A stretch of DNA of 64,000 nucleotides from Moraxellaceae bacterium AER2_44_116 (GTDB lineage: Bacteria > Pseudomonadota > Gammaproteobacteria > Pseudomonadales > Moraxellaceae). Position numbers and translations under genes: made by a program. This document shows, piece by piece, positions 8,978 to 16,726 of this stretch. The notes below the pieces were generated by a model that saw only the letters and a list, made by a program, of their open reading frames with translations, did not search any database and was not told the DNA's origin. The stretch's first letter is position 1. Each line of letters starts with the position of its first letter. The stretch is from positions 62,001 through 126,000 of the forward strand of contig VIAD01000001.1 in assembly GCA_006546595.1 (NCBI GenBank), given 5' to 3'.

Positions 8978-9016
8978 ATGTTAAATCATAAGCCTAGAAA
9001 AACTAGGAGCGGTAAC

Positions 9017-9322
9017 ATGCCACTAACAAAATCTGCGCTTATTACGCGTATTACATCCAGACAAGAATTATTGACCGAAAAAGATGTCGAGTTAGCTGTC
9101 AAAGCGTTATTAGAACAAATGGTTGAAGCATTGGCTGTTGGTCAACGTGTTGAAATTCGTGGTTTTGGCAGTTTTAGTTTGCATCATCGACCACCCCGTT
9201 TAGGACGTAATCCTAAAACAGGTGAAAAAGTGGCGGTCGGCTCTAAATATGTTCCTCACTTCAAACCCGGTAAAGAACTGAAAGACCGTGTTGATGAAGC
9301 GGCAGCAGCACAAGAAGGCTAA
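9017..9322 (+). CDS. ihfB: Integration host factor subunit beta
   Basis: 101 residues of the HU/IHF family. The DNA-bending arm RGFGSFSLHHRPPRLGRNPKTGE carries the intercalating proline. Its place right after rpsA identifies it as IHF beta rather than HU. The ATG at 9017 is preceded by AGGAG at 9005-9009; an upstream ATG at 8978 lies right against the terminator T-run and has no ribosome binding site, so it is rejected. IHF binds and bends specific sites as an alpha/beta dimer; the alpha gene is not in this window. Confidence 0.92.
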   Translation: MPLTKSALITRITSRQELLTEKDVELAVKALLEQMVEALAVGQRVEIRGFGSFSLHHRPPRLGRNPKTGEKVAVGSKYVPHFKPGKELKDRVDEAAAAQEG

Positions 9323-9324
9323 CC

Positions 9325-9627
9325 ATGAGCCTGAAAATTATCGAGCGAGTGCTATTGGCTTTATTGCTCGTGTTGGTGAGCTTTTGTGGTATTTGGCTTG
9401 TCGTCACTAATCCACAGACGATACAACTTAATTTGCTATTGCTTGAACTACCCGCAATGAACAGTGGTCTTGTGGTGTTGTTGAGTTTTGTGTTGGGTTG
9501 TTTGCTAGGATTGTTGTCGGCGGTATTTATCTTCAAAATCTTGCCGTTACGTTGGCAGTTGCGGCAGTCTCAACGAGAGATTGCAGAGTTGCGTAAACAA
9601 AATGCCAAACCTCCATTCACGGCATAA
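9325..9627 (+). CDS. lapA: Lipopolysaccharide assembly protein A family (DUF1049)
   Basis: 100 residues with two membrane spans (about 7-28 and 45-70) and a short basic, coiled cytoplasmic tail (RQSQREIAELRKQN). This architecture and the place 2 bp after ihfB match LapA/YciS, which works with LapB to set LpxC levels and so LPS synthesis. lapB, usually the next gene, is not here: the next gene is on the opposite strand behind a palindromic repeat. Confidence 0.82.
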   Translation: MSLKIIERVLLALLLVLVSFCGIWLVVTNPQTIQLNLLLLELPAMNSGLVVLLSFVLGCLLGLLSAVFIFKILPLRWQLRQSQREIAELRKQNAKPPFTA

Positions 9628-9658
9628 GTTAATAATCTAATGTGTCAGTTAGTGGTAG

Positions 9659-9678
9659 GGGCGATTTGTTAATCGCCC
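9659..9678. repeat. Short palindrome, family C (GTAGGGGCGA type)
   Basis: GGGCGATT (9659-9666) and AATCGCCC (9671-9678) form an 8-bp stem with a 4-nt loop, preceded by GTAG. Related hairpins lie at 48153-48203 and 57460-57520. It is followed directly by a family A palindrome. It may also help end the lapA transcript. Confidence 0.55.
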
Positions 9679-9687
9679 TTATTATCC

Positions 9688-9736
9688 CTTCGACTCCGCT
9701 CAGGGAACGTTTCGCGCTGGCTGAGCGGAGTCGAAG
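9688..9736. repeat. Dispersed palindrome, family A, copy 2
   Basis: The same 16-nt arm as at 69-84 occupies 9688-9703, and its perfect complement 9721-9736, around a 17-nt loop. It lies between the convergent lapA and SDR genes. Loop sequences differ from copy 1 while the arms are identical, as expected when the arms are what is conserved or mobilised. Confidence 0.85.
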
Positions 9737-9744
9737 CCTATAGC

Positions 9745-10689
9745 TTAAGTCTTTAAGTTTCGATAATGAGCAAAAATATCTTTTAGGGTGTAGCGAGGCT
9801 TAAAACCAAACGTCTGGCTGAATAAACTGCCATCAATCGTGGCGGCATACTTAAAGTAATTCAGTAAGTGCGGTGGAAAAAGCTCTCTTTTCGTCAGTTT
9901 GGCCAGCAATAAAGGCATATTAGGCGGAATAGAGGGGACGTGAAGCTTTTTACAGCCACATAACTCAATCGCTGTTTGATACGGGACACAATCATCAGGT
10001 GCGACATTGTAAATGCCCGCATGATTTTGCTCAAATGCCACGACAATCGCGTCGGCCATATCTTCTAAATGAATAAATTGCATCATCGGCGAAAAGCCCA
10101 TCAAGACGGGAACACGTTCTTGCATTAGGGATTGACTGAGTGTGTTATTAACGCCCGGTCCAACAATATTGCATGGGCGTAATATCGTGATATTCAGTTC
10201 AGGATACTTCCACAAATAAATCGTCGCTAGATTTTCTAACTCAACAGAATCCACCAAATCCATGGTAATTCCTGCCGCTTTTAAGGGCGAGCTTTCGGCC
10301 AAATAAGCGGGGTTTAACGGGTGCGCGCCATAGACAAAATAGGTGGAAAGAACCAGTATTTGTTTGACATGGTATTTACGGGCTAAATCGAGTAAACGTT
10401 GGCTACCAATGACATTGGCTGCATAACGACCTTCACGGCTATATTCATTAGAGCCAATACGGCCAAGATGAATAATGCCGTCAAAATTATATTCTTTAAA
10501 TAAGTCTTCAAAACGTCGTTTATTAAAGTCAACATGATAGCTAGGAATATGCTCAGGCATACTGACTTCACGGCGCGTATCGCAGACCACGATACGATAT
10601 TTACCCTGTAAACGATTAACGACTTGTTGAGCCAATGCACCTGCTGCGCCAGTCACTAATATGCAGGGAAGGTGAGGGTTTTTTGTCAT
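9745..10689 (-). CDS. Extended SDR / NAD-dependent epimerase-like protein
   Basis: 314 residues. The N-terminal Rossmann motif TGAAGALA is at 13-20, followed by HLGRIGSNEYSREGRYAANVIG and ILRPCNIVGPG, the layout of extended short-chain dehydrogenases. The usual catalytic YxxxK is not evident: the matching stretch reads DLVDSVELENLA. So it may be an atypical SDR that binds NAD(P) without classical epimerase chemistry. It is 16 bp downstream of a PlsC-like acyltransferase on the same strand, which suggests a joint role in lipid metabolism. Substrate unknown. Confidence 0.75.
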   Translation of the reverse strand: MTKNPHLPCILVTGAAGALAQQVVNRLQGKYRIVVCDTRREVSMPEHIPSYHVDFNKRRFEDLFKEYNFDGIIHLGRIGSNEYSREGRYAANVIGSQRLLDLARKYHVKQILVLSTYFVYGAHPLNPAYLAESSPLKAAGITMDLVDSVELENLATIYLWKYPELNITILRPCNIVGPGVNNTLSQSLMQERVPVLMGFSPMMQFIHLEDMADAIVVAFEQNHAGIYNVAPDDCVPYQTAIELCGCKKLHVPSIPPNMPLLLAKLTKRELFPPHLLNYFKYAATIDGSLFSQTFGFKPRYTLKDIFAHYRNLKT

Positions 10690-10705
10690 AATTCTAGTCC
10701 TTAAA

Positions 10706-11509
10706 CTAACTGCGTTTGGCTTGGCCTTCTTGTATTAATTCTCTGATTTTGGCTTTGACGACATTGACTTTGGCTTCTAAGTCTTCTTCACAATGAATTG
10801 GTCCTTCAAAGTGCATAGGCTCACCAAAATTTAGCGTGACTTTTGTTGGCAGAGCAAAAGGCGGTGCAATCGGCACATAAGGTAAACCAAAACGTTTGGC
10901 GAGACCTTTGGCATTACCAAACATCGGTAATGCTTCTTCACAGCCGATGACCCCCACAGGAATAATAGGCGTGTTGGTCTCAATGGCAATATGCATAAAG
11001 CCACTACCGAAGCGTTGTAGCTGATAACGCTTGGCAAAACCTTTACCCGTACCACGAACACCTTCTGGAAAGACGATGACTGCTTCATCTTGCATCAGCA
11101 TATCATGGCAATTCTGCACTTCTCCCGTGACTGCGCCGAGATTGTTCATCCAATTACCAATATAGGGAACACCCGTAAAAAAACGCTCAATCATGGCACG
11201 AGGCACGCGTGGCGCATAAGGATTGGTGAGCAAACTATAACCAATTAATGTGCCATCAAGGGGTAAATGACCCGAGTGATTGGCAATAATTAACACCCGA
11301 CCCGTTGCAGGAATATGTTCTCGGCCATAGGCTTCAACACGAAAATATTTTTCATATAATAAACGGGTAATAGCGGCAGCTTTGTAGGCAGTTTCTTTAT
11401 GATAACCCCAGCGATCATATTCTAAACTGCCTAAGGGTTTAGGGGCTTCGTCTATGTGTTGTTTTAGCTCGGCTGGTAACAGCCAATGTTGTAGTTTCTC
11501 GAAAAGCAT
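10706..11509 (-). CDS. PlsC-like lysophospholipid acyltransferase
   Basis: 267 residues of the glycerolipid acyltransferase superfamily. The catalytic block reads NHSGHLPLDG, a variant of the usual HX4D. The FPEGVRGTGKGF block is the phosphate-binding motif, followed by a PIIPVGVIG strand. The family moves acyl groups from acyl-CoA or acyl-ACP to lipid acceptors at the inner membrane. The ATG at 11509 has GGAGG eight bases upstream; a further ATG five codons earlier overlaps that site and is less likely. It pairs with the downstream SDR gene. Confidence 0.8.
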   Translation of the reverse strand: MLFEKLQHWLLPAELKQHIDEAPKPLGSLEYDRWGYHKETAYKAAAITRLLYEKYFRVEAYGREHIPATGRVLIIANHSGHLPLDGTLIGYSLLTNPYAPRVPRAMIERFFTGVPYIGNWMNNLGAVTGEVQNCHDMLMQDEAVIVFPEGVRGTGKGFAKRYQLQRFGSGFMHIAIETNTPIIPVGVIGCEEALPMFGNAKGLAKRFGLPYVPIAPPFALPTKVTLNFGEPMHFEGPIHCEEDLEAKVNVVKAKIRELIQEGQAKRS

Positions 11510-11822
11510 TAACAACGCCTCCATTATGTATTGCAGTATCCTAGCAAGAATAAGACCGACACGAAACCTTGTTTTTTGTATGGTTTAATAACGCATAAGA
11601 GAAGTGTTGGCATGTTAAACTGGCCGCTAAGGTCTTCAGTTGGTGCTTTTTGGGTGATGGTGGTGCTTAAAAAACGTATTATCAGCACGAAATACAATAC
11701 ATCTACCTTGTTTAGCTTGACCCTAGCGTAGCTGCATTGTTATATATCGCAACCATTGCGCCGAGCCTTAGACCGTCGCGTATCTCACGTCTTGAAAGTT
11801 AGACCAATAATAAGGGGAAGAA
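11510..11822. other. Divergent intergenic region between acyltransferase and HU
   Basis: 313 bp with no convincing gene; a 66-codon frame at 11531-11731 has no recognisable features. It should hold promoters for both flanking genes. A plausible HU promoter is listed separately. Nothing else recognised. Confidence 0.6.
11717..11746 (+). promoter_or_regulatory. Possible HU gene promoter
   Basis: TTGACC (11717-11722) is followed after 18 bp by TATATA (11741-11746), about 75 bp before the HU start. Spacing and hexamers are acceptable for sigma-70. Confidence 0.4.
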
Positions 11823-12095
11823 ATGAACAAGTCCGAATTGATTGATGCTATTGCTAGCTCAGCTGAACTCACTAAAGCAGATGCTGCTCGTGCCTTAGAT
11901 GCCACTGTTGCTGCGGTGACAGCGGCGTTAGCAGCGGGTGATGCAGTCACTTTAGTAGGCTTCGGTACGTTTAGTGTGAAAAAGCGTGCTGCTCGTAAAG
12001 GTCGTAACCCAAAAACGGGCGAGTCGATTGATATTGCAGCAAGCACCGTACCTGATTTCAAAGCAGGTAAAAGCTTAAAAGATGCCGTCGCTTAA
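11823..12095 (+). CDS. hupB: DNA-binding protein HU
   Basis: 90 residues, the standard length of HU. It starts MNKSELIDAIA and contains VGFGTFSVKKRAARKGRNPKTGE, the beta-arm with its intercalating proline. A good AAGGGG lies 6-7 nt before the ATG. HU is an abundant non-specific nucleoid protein. The ppiD gene follows, as in the E. coli hupB-ppiD order, which supports naming it hupB. Confidence 0.92.
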   Translation: MNKSELIDAIASSAELTKADAARALDATVAAVTAALAAGDAVTLVGFGTFSVKKRAARKGRNPKTGESIDIAASTVPDFKAGKSLKDAVA

Positions 12096-12118
12096 TGCTT
12101 ATTTAGCGTTTTGCAGTA

Positions 12119-12141
12119 AACGCGCCTATTTTGGGCGCGTT
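12119..12141 (+). terminator. Rho-independent terminator after HU
   Basis: AACGCGCC (12119-12126) pairs with GGCGCGTT (12134-12141) across a 7-nt loop, and TTAC follows. It is probably leaky, or paired with a separate ppiD promoter. Confidence 0.75.
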
Positions 12142-12199
12142 TTACTTTGAGTAACGGTATTCGTCCTATTTATTTTTGTCTTGTTTGTGGTGGATGTTC

Positions 12200-14089
12200 A
12201 TGCAGGCCTTTCGTGATTTAGTGCGTGGTTGGTTGGGTAAAGCCTTGCTCGCATTGTTAATGGTTCCCTTTGCTATTGTGGGTATTGAATCCTATTTCGT
12301 CGGTGGTAAAGCAGCTCCTGCGGCCACAATCAATGATGAAGAGATTGATCAAAATGAGCTAGATCGCAGTGTTGACCAGCAACGGCAACGTATTCTTGCC
12401 AGTATGGGAGAAAATCCCGATGCCTCACGGATAGATCTGCCCGTGTTACGTCAAGAAGTCTTAAAAAGTCTGATTGATCGTGCAGTGTTAAGTCAACAGG
12501 CAAAAAAAGCAGGATTTTTAATTGACGATGCAACGATTGCCCGTTTAATTCAAGAAACGCCTGCGTTTCAAGAGAACGGTGTTTTTTCGCAAAGTCGTTA
12601 CGAGCAAATGTTGCGTAATATCGGCGAGGACGTGATTAACTTCCCTGCAAAAGCGAAAAAAGAAATCGCGGTGTCGCAATTAGCATCAGGGATTACTCAG
12701 ACTTCATTTGTCTCAGCGAAAGAGCTAGATGCGCTATCAGCACTTGACAATCAAAAACGCGATATTCATGTGGCGATGGTAGCGGCGGCTCCCTACTTGG
12801 CTTCTGTGCAAGTGTCTGATGACGAAATCAACAAATACTACAAAGCCAACACTGCAAAATATACTAGCGATGAAAAAGTCAGTGTGGATTATTTGGTATT
12901 AGGTGCGGAGTTATTTACCGATAAAGTATTACTAACGGATGCCGATGTTGATGCGCGTTACGCCGAAAAACTCAAAGCATTAGAAAGCAATGAACAACGT
13001 CGTGCTTCTCACATTCTCATCAATATTGATGACAAGACCAAAGATGCCGATGCGTTGGCAAAAGTTAAAGGTATAGAGAAGCGTATTCAAGCAGGTGAAG
13101 ATTTTGGCTCGTTAGCCAAAGAGTTTTCTCAAGACCAAGGCTCGGCAACCAATAATGGCGATTTAGGGTTTGCCAGCAAGGGTATGTTTGTTCCTGAGTT
13201 TGAGAAAACCTTGTATGGTTTAAAAGTGAATGAAGTGTCTGCGCCAGTGAAAACACAATTTGGCTATCACATCATTAAACTACTAGAAATACAAAAAGCA
13301 CCTGTACCTACAATGGCAGAAATACGTCCTTCTTTAGAGGCCGATGTCCGCGCCGCTAAGTCAGAAGAGTTGTATGCCGAAGCCGTTGAAAAAATGGATG
13401 CTTTAGCGTATGAGTCTTCCGACTTAAAAGAAGGTGCGAAACAATATACGATGACGCTACAAACCTCTCCTTTATTTTCTAAGAACGGTGGCGAAGGTTT
13501 GGCGGGTAATCGTAAGGTTGTGCAAGCTGCTTTTAGTGATGAATTATTAAAAGAGGGCAAAAACTCGTCAGCACTGGCTTTGGATGACAAACACAGTGTG
13601 TGGATTCATGTCAATAAGCATGAGCCTTCACGCGTGAAACCCTTGGCAGAAGTCGCGGCCGATATTAAGTCAGCATTGCAATTGGATAAGGCGAGTGCCT
13701 TAGCCAAAGCCCAAGCCGATGCAATTACTAAAGCCATTAACAGTGGCAAGAGTGCCGTTGAGATTGCAGCAAGCTACAAAGTTCAATGGCAAGATTATGC
13801 GGCAACTGCACGGACAGCCCCCGCACCGACAATGGACTTATTGAAAGTTGCATTCCGTTTGCCGAATCCTAAAGCGAATACATGGACAGCAGAGTCGGCA
13901 GCCATTGCTAAAGATTATGCTGTTGTTGCGCTGAGTAAAATAGATCTCGGTGCTTCAACATTAACCGACGATCAAAAGAAGCAGTTTATGGCTTCATTGG
14001 CAACGTCTCGTGGCCAACAAGAGTTGCAAGACTACGTCGTCTATCTGCGTGCTTCAGCCAAAATCAAAGAAACTACCGAGAAAAAGTAG
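12200..14089 (+). CDS. ppiD: Periplasmic folding chaperone PpiD (PpiC-type peptidyl-prolyl isomerase domain)
   Basis: 629 residues from the ATG at 12200, with GTGGTGG six bases upstream. A single N-terminal membrane anchor (about 12-32) is followed by a SurA-like chaperone region, then a PpiC/parvulin domain at about 267-363 (RRASHILINI ... QFGYHIIKLL), and a second chaperone-like region. Anchored in the inner membrane at the Sec exit, PpiD helps newly exported outer-membrane proteins. Length and order match E. coli PpiD (623 residues). Upstream in-frame TTG and ATG codons exist but have poorer spacing. Confidence 0.92.
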   Translation: MQAFRDLVRGWLGKALLALLMVPFAIVGIESYFVGGKAAPAATINDEEIDQNELDRSVDQQRQRILASMGENPDASRIDLPVLRQEVLKSLIDRAVLSQQAKKAGFLIDDATIARLIQETPAFQENGVFSQSRYEQMLRNIGEDVINFPAKAKKEIAVSQLASGITQTSFVSAKELDALSALDNQKRDIHVAMVAAAPYLASVQVSDDEINKYYKANTAKYTSDEKVSVDYLVLGAELFTDKVLLTDADVDARYAEKLKALESNEQRRASHILINIDDKTKDADALAKVKGIEKRIQAGEDFGSLAKEFSQDQGSATNNGDLGFASKGMFVPEFEKTLYGLKVNEVSAPVKTQFGYHIIKLLEIQKAPVPTMAEIRPSLEADVRAAKSEELYAEAVEKMDALAYESSDLKEGAKQYTMTLQTSPLFSKNGGEGLAGNRKVVQAAFSDELLKEGKNSSALALDDKHSVWIHVNKHEPSRVKPLAEVAADIKSALQLDKASALAKAQADAITKAINSGKSAVEIAASYKVQWQDYAATARTAPAPTMDLLKVAFRLPNPKANTWTAESAAIAKDYAVVALSKIDLGASTLTDDQKKQFMASLATSRGQQELQDYVVYLRASAKIKETTEKK

Positions 14090-14110
14090 TTTAAAAGCCT
14101 TGTCTCTTGG

Positions 14111-14149
14111 CAAAGGGCAAATACTTCGGTGTTTGCCCTTTGTCTTTTT
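14111..14149 (+). terminator. Rho-independent terminator after ppiD with UUCG tetraloop
   Basis: A 14-bp stem pairs 14111-14124 with 14129-14142, with one G-U pair, closed by C-TTCG-G, the very stable UUCG tetraloop. TCTTTTTA follows. Excellent intrinsic terminator. Confidence 0.93.
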
Positions 14150-14193
14150 AGCGTATGATGCATGCCTGTTTTTTTCCTATTTTTATTGCTCTC

Positions 14194-14982
14194 ATGAAAA
14201 CCATTAGCTCTCGACAAAATCCGCTGATTAAAGACCTACATTTGTTAGCGACTTCTGCCCAAGAACGCCGTAAGCAAGCAAAAACGGTATTGGATGGTGT
14301 GCATCTAGTACAGGCTGCGCTTGAGCAAGGTGTTCCGATCGGGTTGGTGTGTGTTTCTGAGCATGGGTATCAGTCTGCCGAGATTAGCGCGTTAATCGCT
14401 GTTTTAGAGCCTCGTAGCTCGTGTTATTGTTTGCCAGATACGGTATTTAGTCATATTAGTCCAACGGATACTCCCGCAGGTATTTTGGCGGTGATTAATA
14501 TGCCCCTAGAAACCATAGCAAAGACACCCATCGCCTCATGCGTCGTGCTTGATGGTGTGCAAGATGTAGGTAATTTAGGCACGATTTTACGTACCGCTGC
14601 CGCGTCGGGTATTGAAGATATTTTATTAACCGCAGGTTGCGCGCAAGCGTGGTCGCCACGGGTATTACGTGCCGCAATGGGGGCGCATTTTCGCTTGCGG
14701 ATTCAAGAAAAAGTGAATTTACCCCAGTTGTTGGCAGACTTCAGTGGTGTGATTTTAGCAACGGGTGTGAAAGACGCAAAAGCGATTTATGATGTGGATC
14801 TAACACAGCCTGTCGCATGGTTGTTTGGTAGTGAAGGGGCGGGTATTTCCGCAGAAACCGCGGCTTTAGCACAGCAAATTGTGATGATCCCGATGGCGGG
14901 TGGGACAGAGTCACTTAATGTGGCGGCGGCGGCGGCGGTGTGTTTATTTGAGGAAAGACGGCAAAAGTCGTTTTTGCCGTAG
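14194..14982 (+). CDS. SpoU-type RNA 2'-O-methyltransferase (TrmH/RlmB family)
   Basis: 262 residues from the ATG at 14194 (MKTISSRQNPLIKDL). An N-terminal substrate-binding domain is followed by the SPOUT knot with the three motifs: DVGNLGTILRTAA, WLFGSEGAGIS and IPMAGGTESLNVAAAAAV. These bind SAM in the trefoil knot; the family methylates ribose of rRNA or tRNA. The exact target nucleotide is not predictable here, and RlmB and TrmH paralogues are hard to separate. An in-frame ATG at 14158 sits against the terminator and adds an unconserved hydrophobic tail. Confidence 0.82.
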   Translation: MKTISSRQNPLIKDLHLLATSAQERRKQAKTVLDGVHLVQAALEQGVPIGLVCVSEHGYQSAEISALIAVLEPRSSCYCLPDTVFSHISPTDTPAGILAVINMPLETIAKTPIASCVVLDGVQDVGNLGTILRTAAASGIEDILLTAGCAQAWSPRVLRAAMGAHFRLRIQEKVNLPQLLADFSGVILATGVKDAKAIYDVDLTQPVAWLFGSEGAGISAETAALAQQIVMIPMAGGTESLNVAAAAAVCLFEERRQKSFLP

Positions 14983-15006
14983 TGAAGTGTCTTGGATTAC
15001 ATTATA

Positions 15007-15633
15007 TTATATTGTGCAATTTTGCAGTTGTTGAATCTGTTGGTCTTGAACGCGTGTAAACAGTAACAAGGCCACAATCGCGCCAATCAAGGCAAAAAAC
15101 ATATCGGATTGCGTGTCCCAAGGATCGCCTTGTGTGCCTAAAAATTCATCTGCCCCTTGCCCCAGCATCAGTGCTGCGCCCCATTCAATCAGTTCATAAC
15201 TTGCGCTGATCGCCAACACAATACATACCACAACAAACGCCAGCATTTTTTGCCCTCTCACATAGTTGCCCCGAATCAAAATTTCACGGGCAACAAGAGC
15301 GGGTACTAGCCCTTGAAAGAAGTGACCAATCTTGTCGTATGGATTGCGACTCAGATCAAAGAGTTCGGCAATTTGGAAGCCAAGAGGGACTCGAGCATAG
15401 CTATATGCGCCACCGAGCATCAACACAAGCGCGTGTAAAAAAATGAAAATGTACAGTAAGTTCGTCAAGGGAAAGCGACGGTGTGTTGTCCAAAGAATGG
15501 GTAAGGCGATAACAATCGGAAAAATTTCCAGTACCCATGTCGTGCGGTCATAAGGATGGAAGCCAGAAAGCGCGAGACATGCCAACAATAAAAACGTATA
15601 GATCAAGAGCGGGGAGTTGTGGTGTGAGGACAT
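15007..15633 (-). CDS. DUF2238 (YjdF-like) inner membrane protein
   Basis: About 208 residues with six hydrophobic spans. The conserved DUF2238 core is visible: DKIGHFFQGLVPALVAREIL, then SYELIEWGAALMLG, GTQGDPWDTQSDMFFALIGA. E. coli YjdF belongs to this family; function is unknown. The ATG at 15633 is preferred over the TTG four codons upstream. It stands alone, convergent with the methyltransferase gene and followed upstream by fabI. Confidence 0.8.
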   Translation of the reverse strand: MSSHHNSPLLIYTFLLLACLALSGFHPYDRTTWVLEIFPIVIALPILWTTHRRFPLTNLLYIFIFLHALVLMLGGAYSYARVPLGFQIAELFDLSRNPYDKIGHFFQGLVPALVAREILIRGNYVRGQKMLAFVVVCIVLAISASYELIEWGAALMLGQGADEFLGTQGDPWDTQSDMFFALIGAIVALLLFTRVQDQQIQQLQNCTI

Positions 15634-15735
15634 TTTGTAGCACAACCTAAAGTGAGTTTCAGGAATGATGCTGTATTAATAATAATCAATGACTAGCTCT
15701 CTTCTTAATATTTAAGAGAGAGCCAGTATTAACGA

Positions 15736-16524
15736 TTATTCCGTAATCGGTGGCATCGCAGTGGTATTAAAACCGCCATCGACATACATAATTTCGCCAC
15801 TAATGCCCGAGGCTAAATCCGAACATAAAAAAGCCGCCGCATTACCGACTTCTTCAATGGTGACATTACGACGTAAGGGGGTTGCTGCTTCGTTGTAGGC
15901 CAACATTTTACGGAAGTTTTTAATACCACTGGCGGCTAAGGTACGAATCGGCCCCGCAGAAATAGCATTCACGCGCACACCTAAAGGCCCCATGCTAGAG
16001 GCTAAATAACGGACATTGGCTTCAAGAGATGCCTTAGCTAAACCCATGACATTATAATTAGGTAGTACACGCTCTGAGCCTTGATAGGTCAAGGTTAAAA
16101 CGTTGCCATGTGCTTTGCTGAGTAAGGGCTTGGCGGCTTTGGTCAGCGCAATTAAACTATAGCTACTGATATCATGAGCCATTCTAAAACCTTCACGCGT
16201 GGTGACATCAACAAAATCACCTTCCAGTTGATCAGCCGGTGCATAGGCTACCGAGTGGACTAAACTATCCAAACTATCCCAATGAGCAGACAATTCCGTA
16301 AATAAGGTGTCAATTTCGCTATCTTGTGCCACGTCACAGGGAAAAACTAAGCTTGAGCCAAAACTGGCCGCAAATTCTTCCACCCGTTTTTTGAGCTTTT
16401 CATTTTGATAGGTAAAAGCCAGTTCAGCACCTTCGCGTGACATGGCGGCTGCAATGCCATAAGCAATGGATAGTTTGCTGGCAACACCAACAATGAGGAC
16501 ACGTTTTCCGCTCATAAAACCCAT
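15736..16524 (-). CDS. fabI: Enoyl-ACP reductase (NADH)
   Basis: 262 residues, the usual FabI length. It reduces trans-2-enoyl-ACP in the last step of each fatty acid elongation cycle. The active-site set Y147, Y157 and K164 lies in TYQGSERVLPNYNVMGLAK, the Y-x6-Y-x6-K arrangement of FabI. The N-terminal glycine-rich nucleotide loop reads VGVASKLSIAYG. AAGGAG sits 7 nt before the ATG at 16524. This is the target of triclosan-class inhibitors in other bacteria. Confidence 0.94.
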   Translation of the reverse strand: MGFMSGKRVLIVGVASKLSIAYGIAAAMSREGAELAFTYQNEKLKKRVEEFAASFGSSLVFPCDVAQDSEIDTLFTELSAHWDSLDSLVHSVAYAPADQLEGDFVDVTTREGFRMAHDISSYSLIALTKAAKPLLSKAHGNVLTLTYQGSERVLPNYNVMGLAKASLEANVRYLASSMGPLGVRVNAISAGPIRTLAASGIKNFRKMLAYNEAATPLRRNVTIEEVGNAAAFLCSDLASGISGEIMYVDGGFNTTAMPPITE

Positions 16525-16582
16525 AATAAAGCTCCTTGATTAAATAGTAGGATGTAGGTATAAACATTTGCTTAAACTAACC

Positions 16583-16651
16583 CTTCGACTCCGCTCAGGG
16601 AGCACTTTTACGCTGGATGAGCGGAGTCGTGGTGGCTGAGCGTAGTCGAAG
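16583..16651. repeat. Dispersed palindrome, family A, copy 3 with doubled right arm
   Basis: The left arm CTTCGACTCCGCTCAG is at 16583-16598. A right arm (TGAGCGGAGTCG, 16618-16629) is followed by a second right arm CTGAGCGTAGTCGAAG at 16636-16651 with one mismatch to the consensus. The doubled arm is unlike the other copies and may record a recombination or insertion event. Lies between fabI and the lipase gene. Confidence 0.8.
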
Positions 16652-16726
16652 CCAAGCCTCTTTTGAGGTGATTGAGCTTAGATTTTTTAGTCAAAAACAA
16701 TCTAAACATCAACATGTCAACAGAAC

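Noticed and set aside
11531..11731. 66-codon frame upstream of HU
   Set aside because: No ribosome binding site and no recognisable features; overlaps the likely HU promoter.
14910..14945. GGC-rich microsatellite as a phase-variable tract
   Set aside because: The short GCG run encodes the conserved NVAAAAAV end of the SpoU fold; too short and functionally constrained to suggest phase variation.
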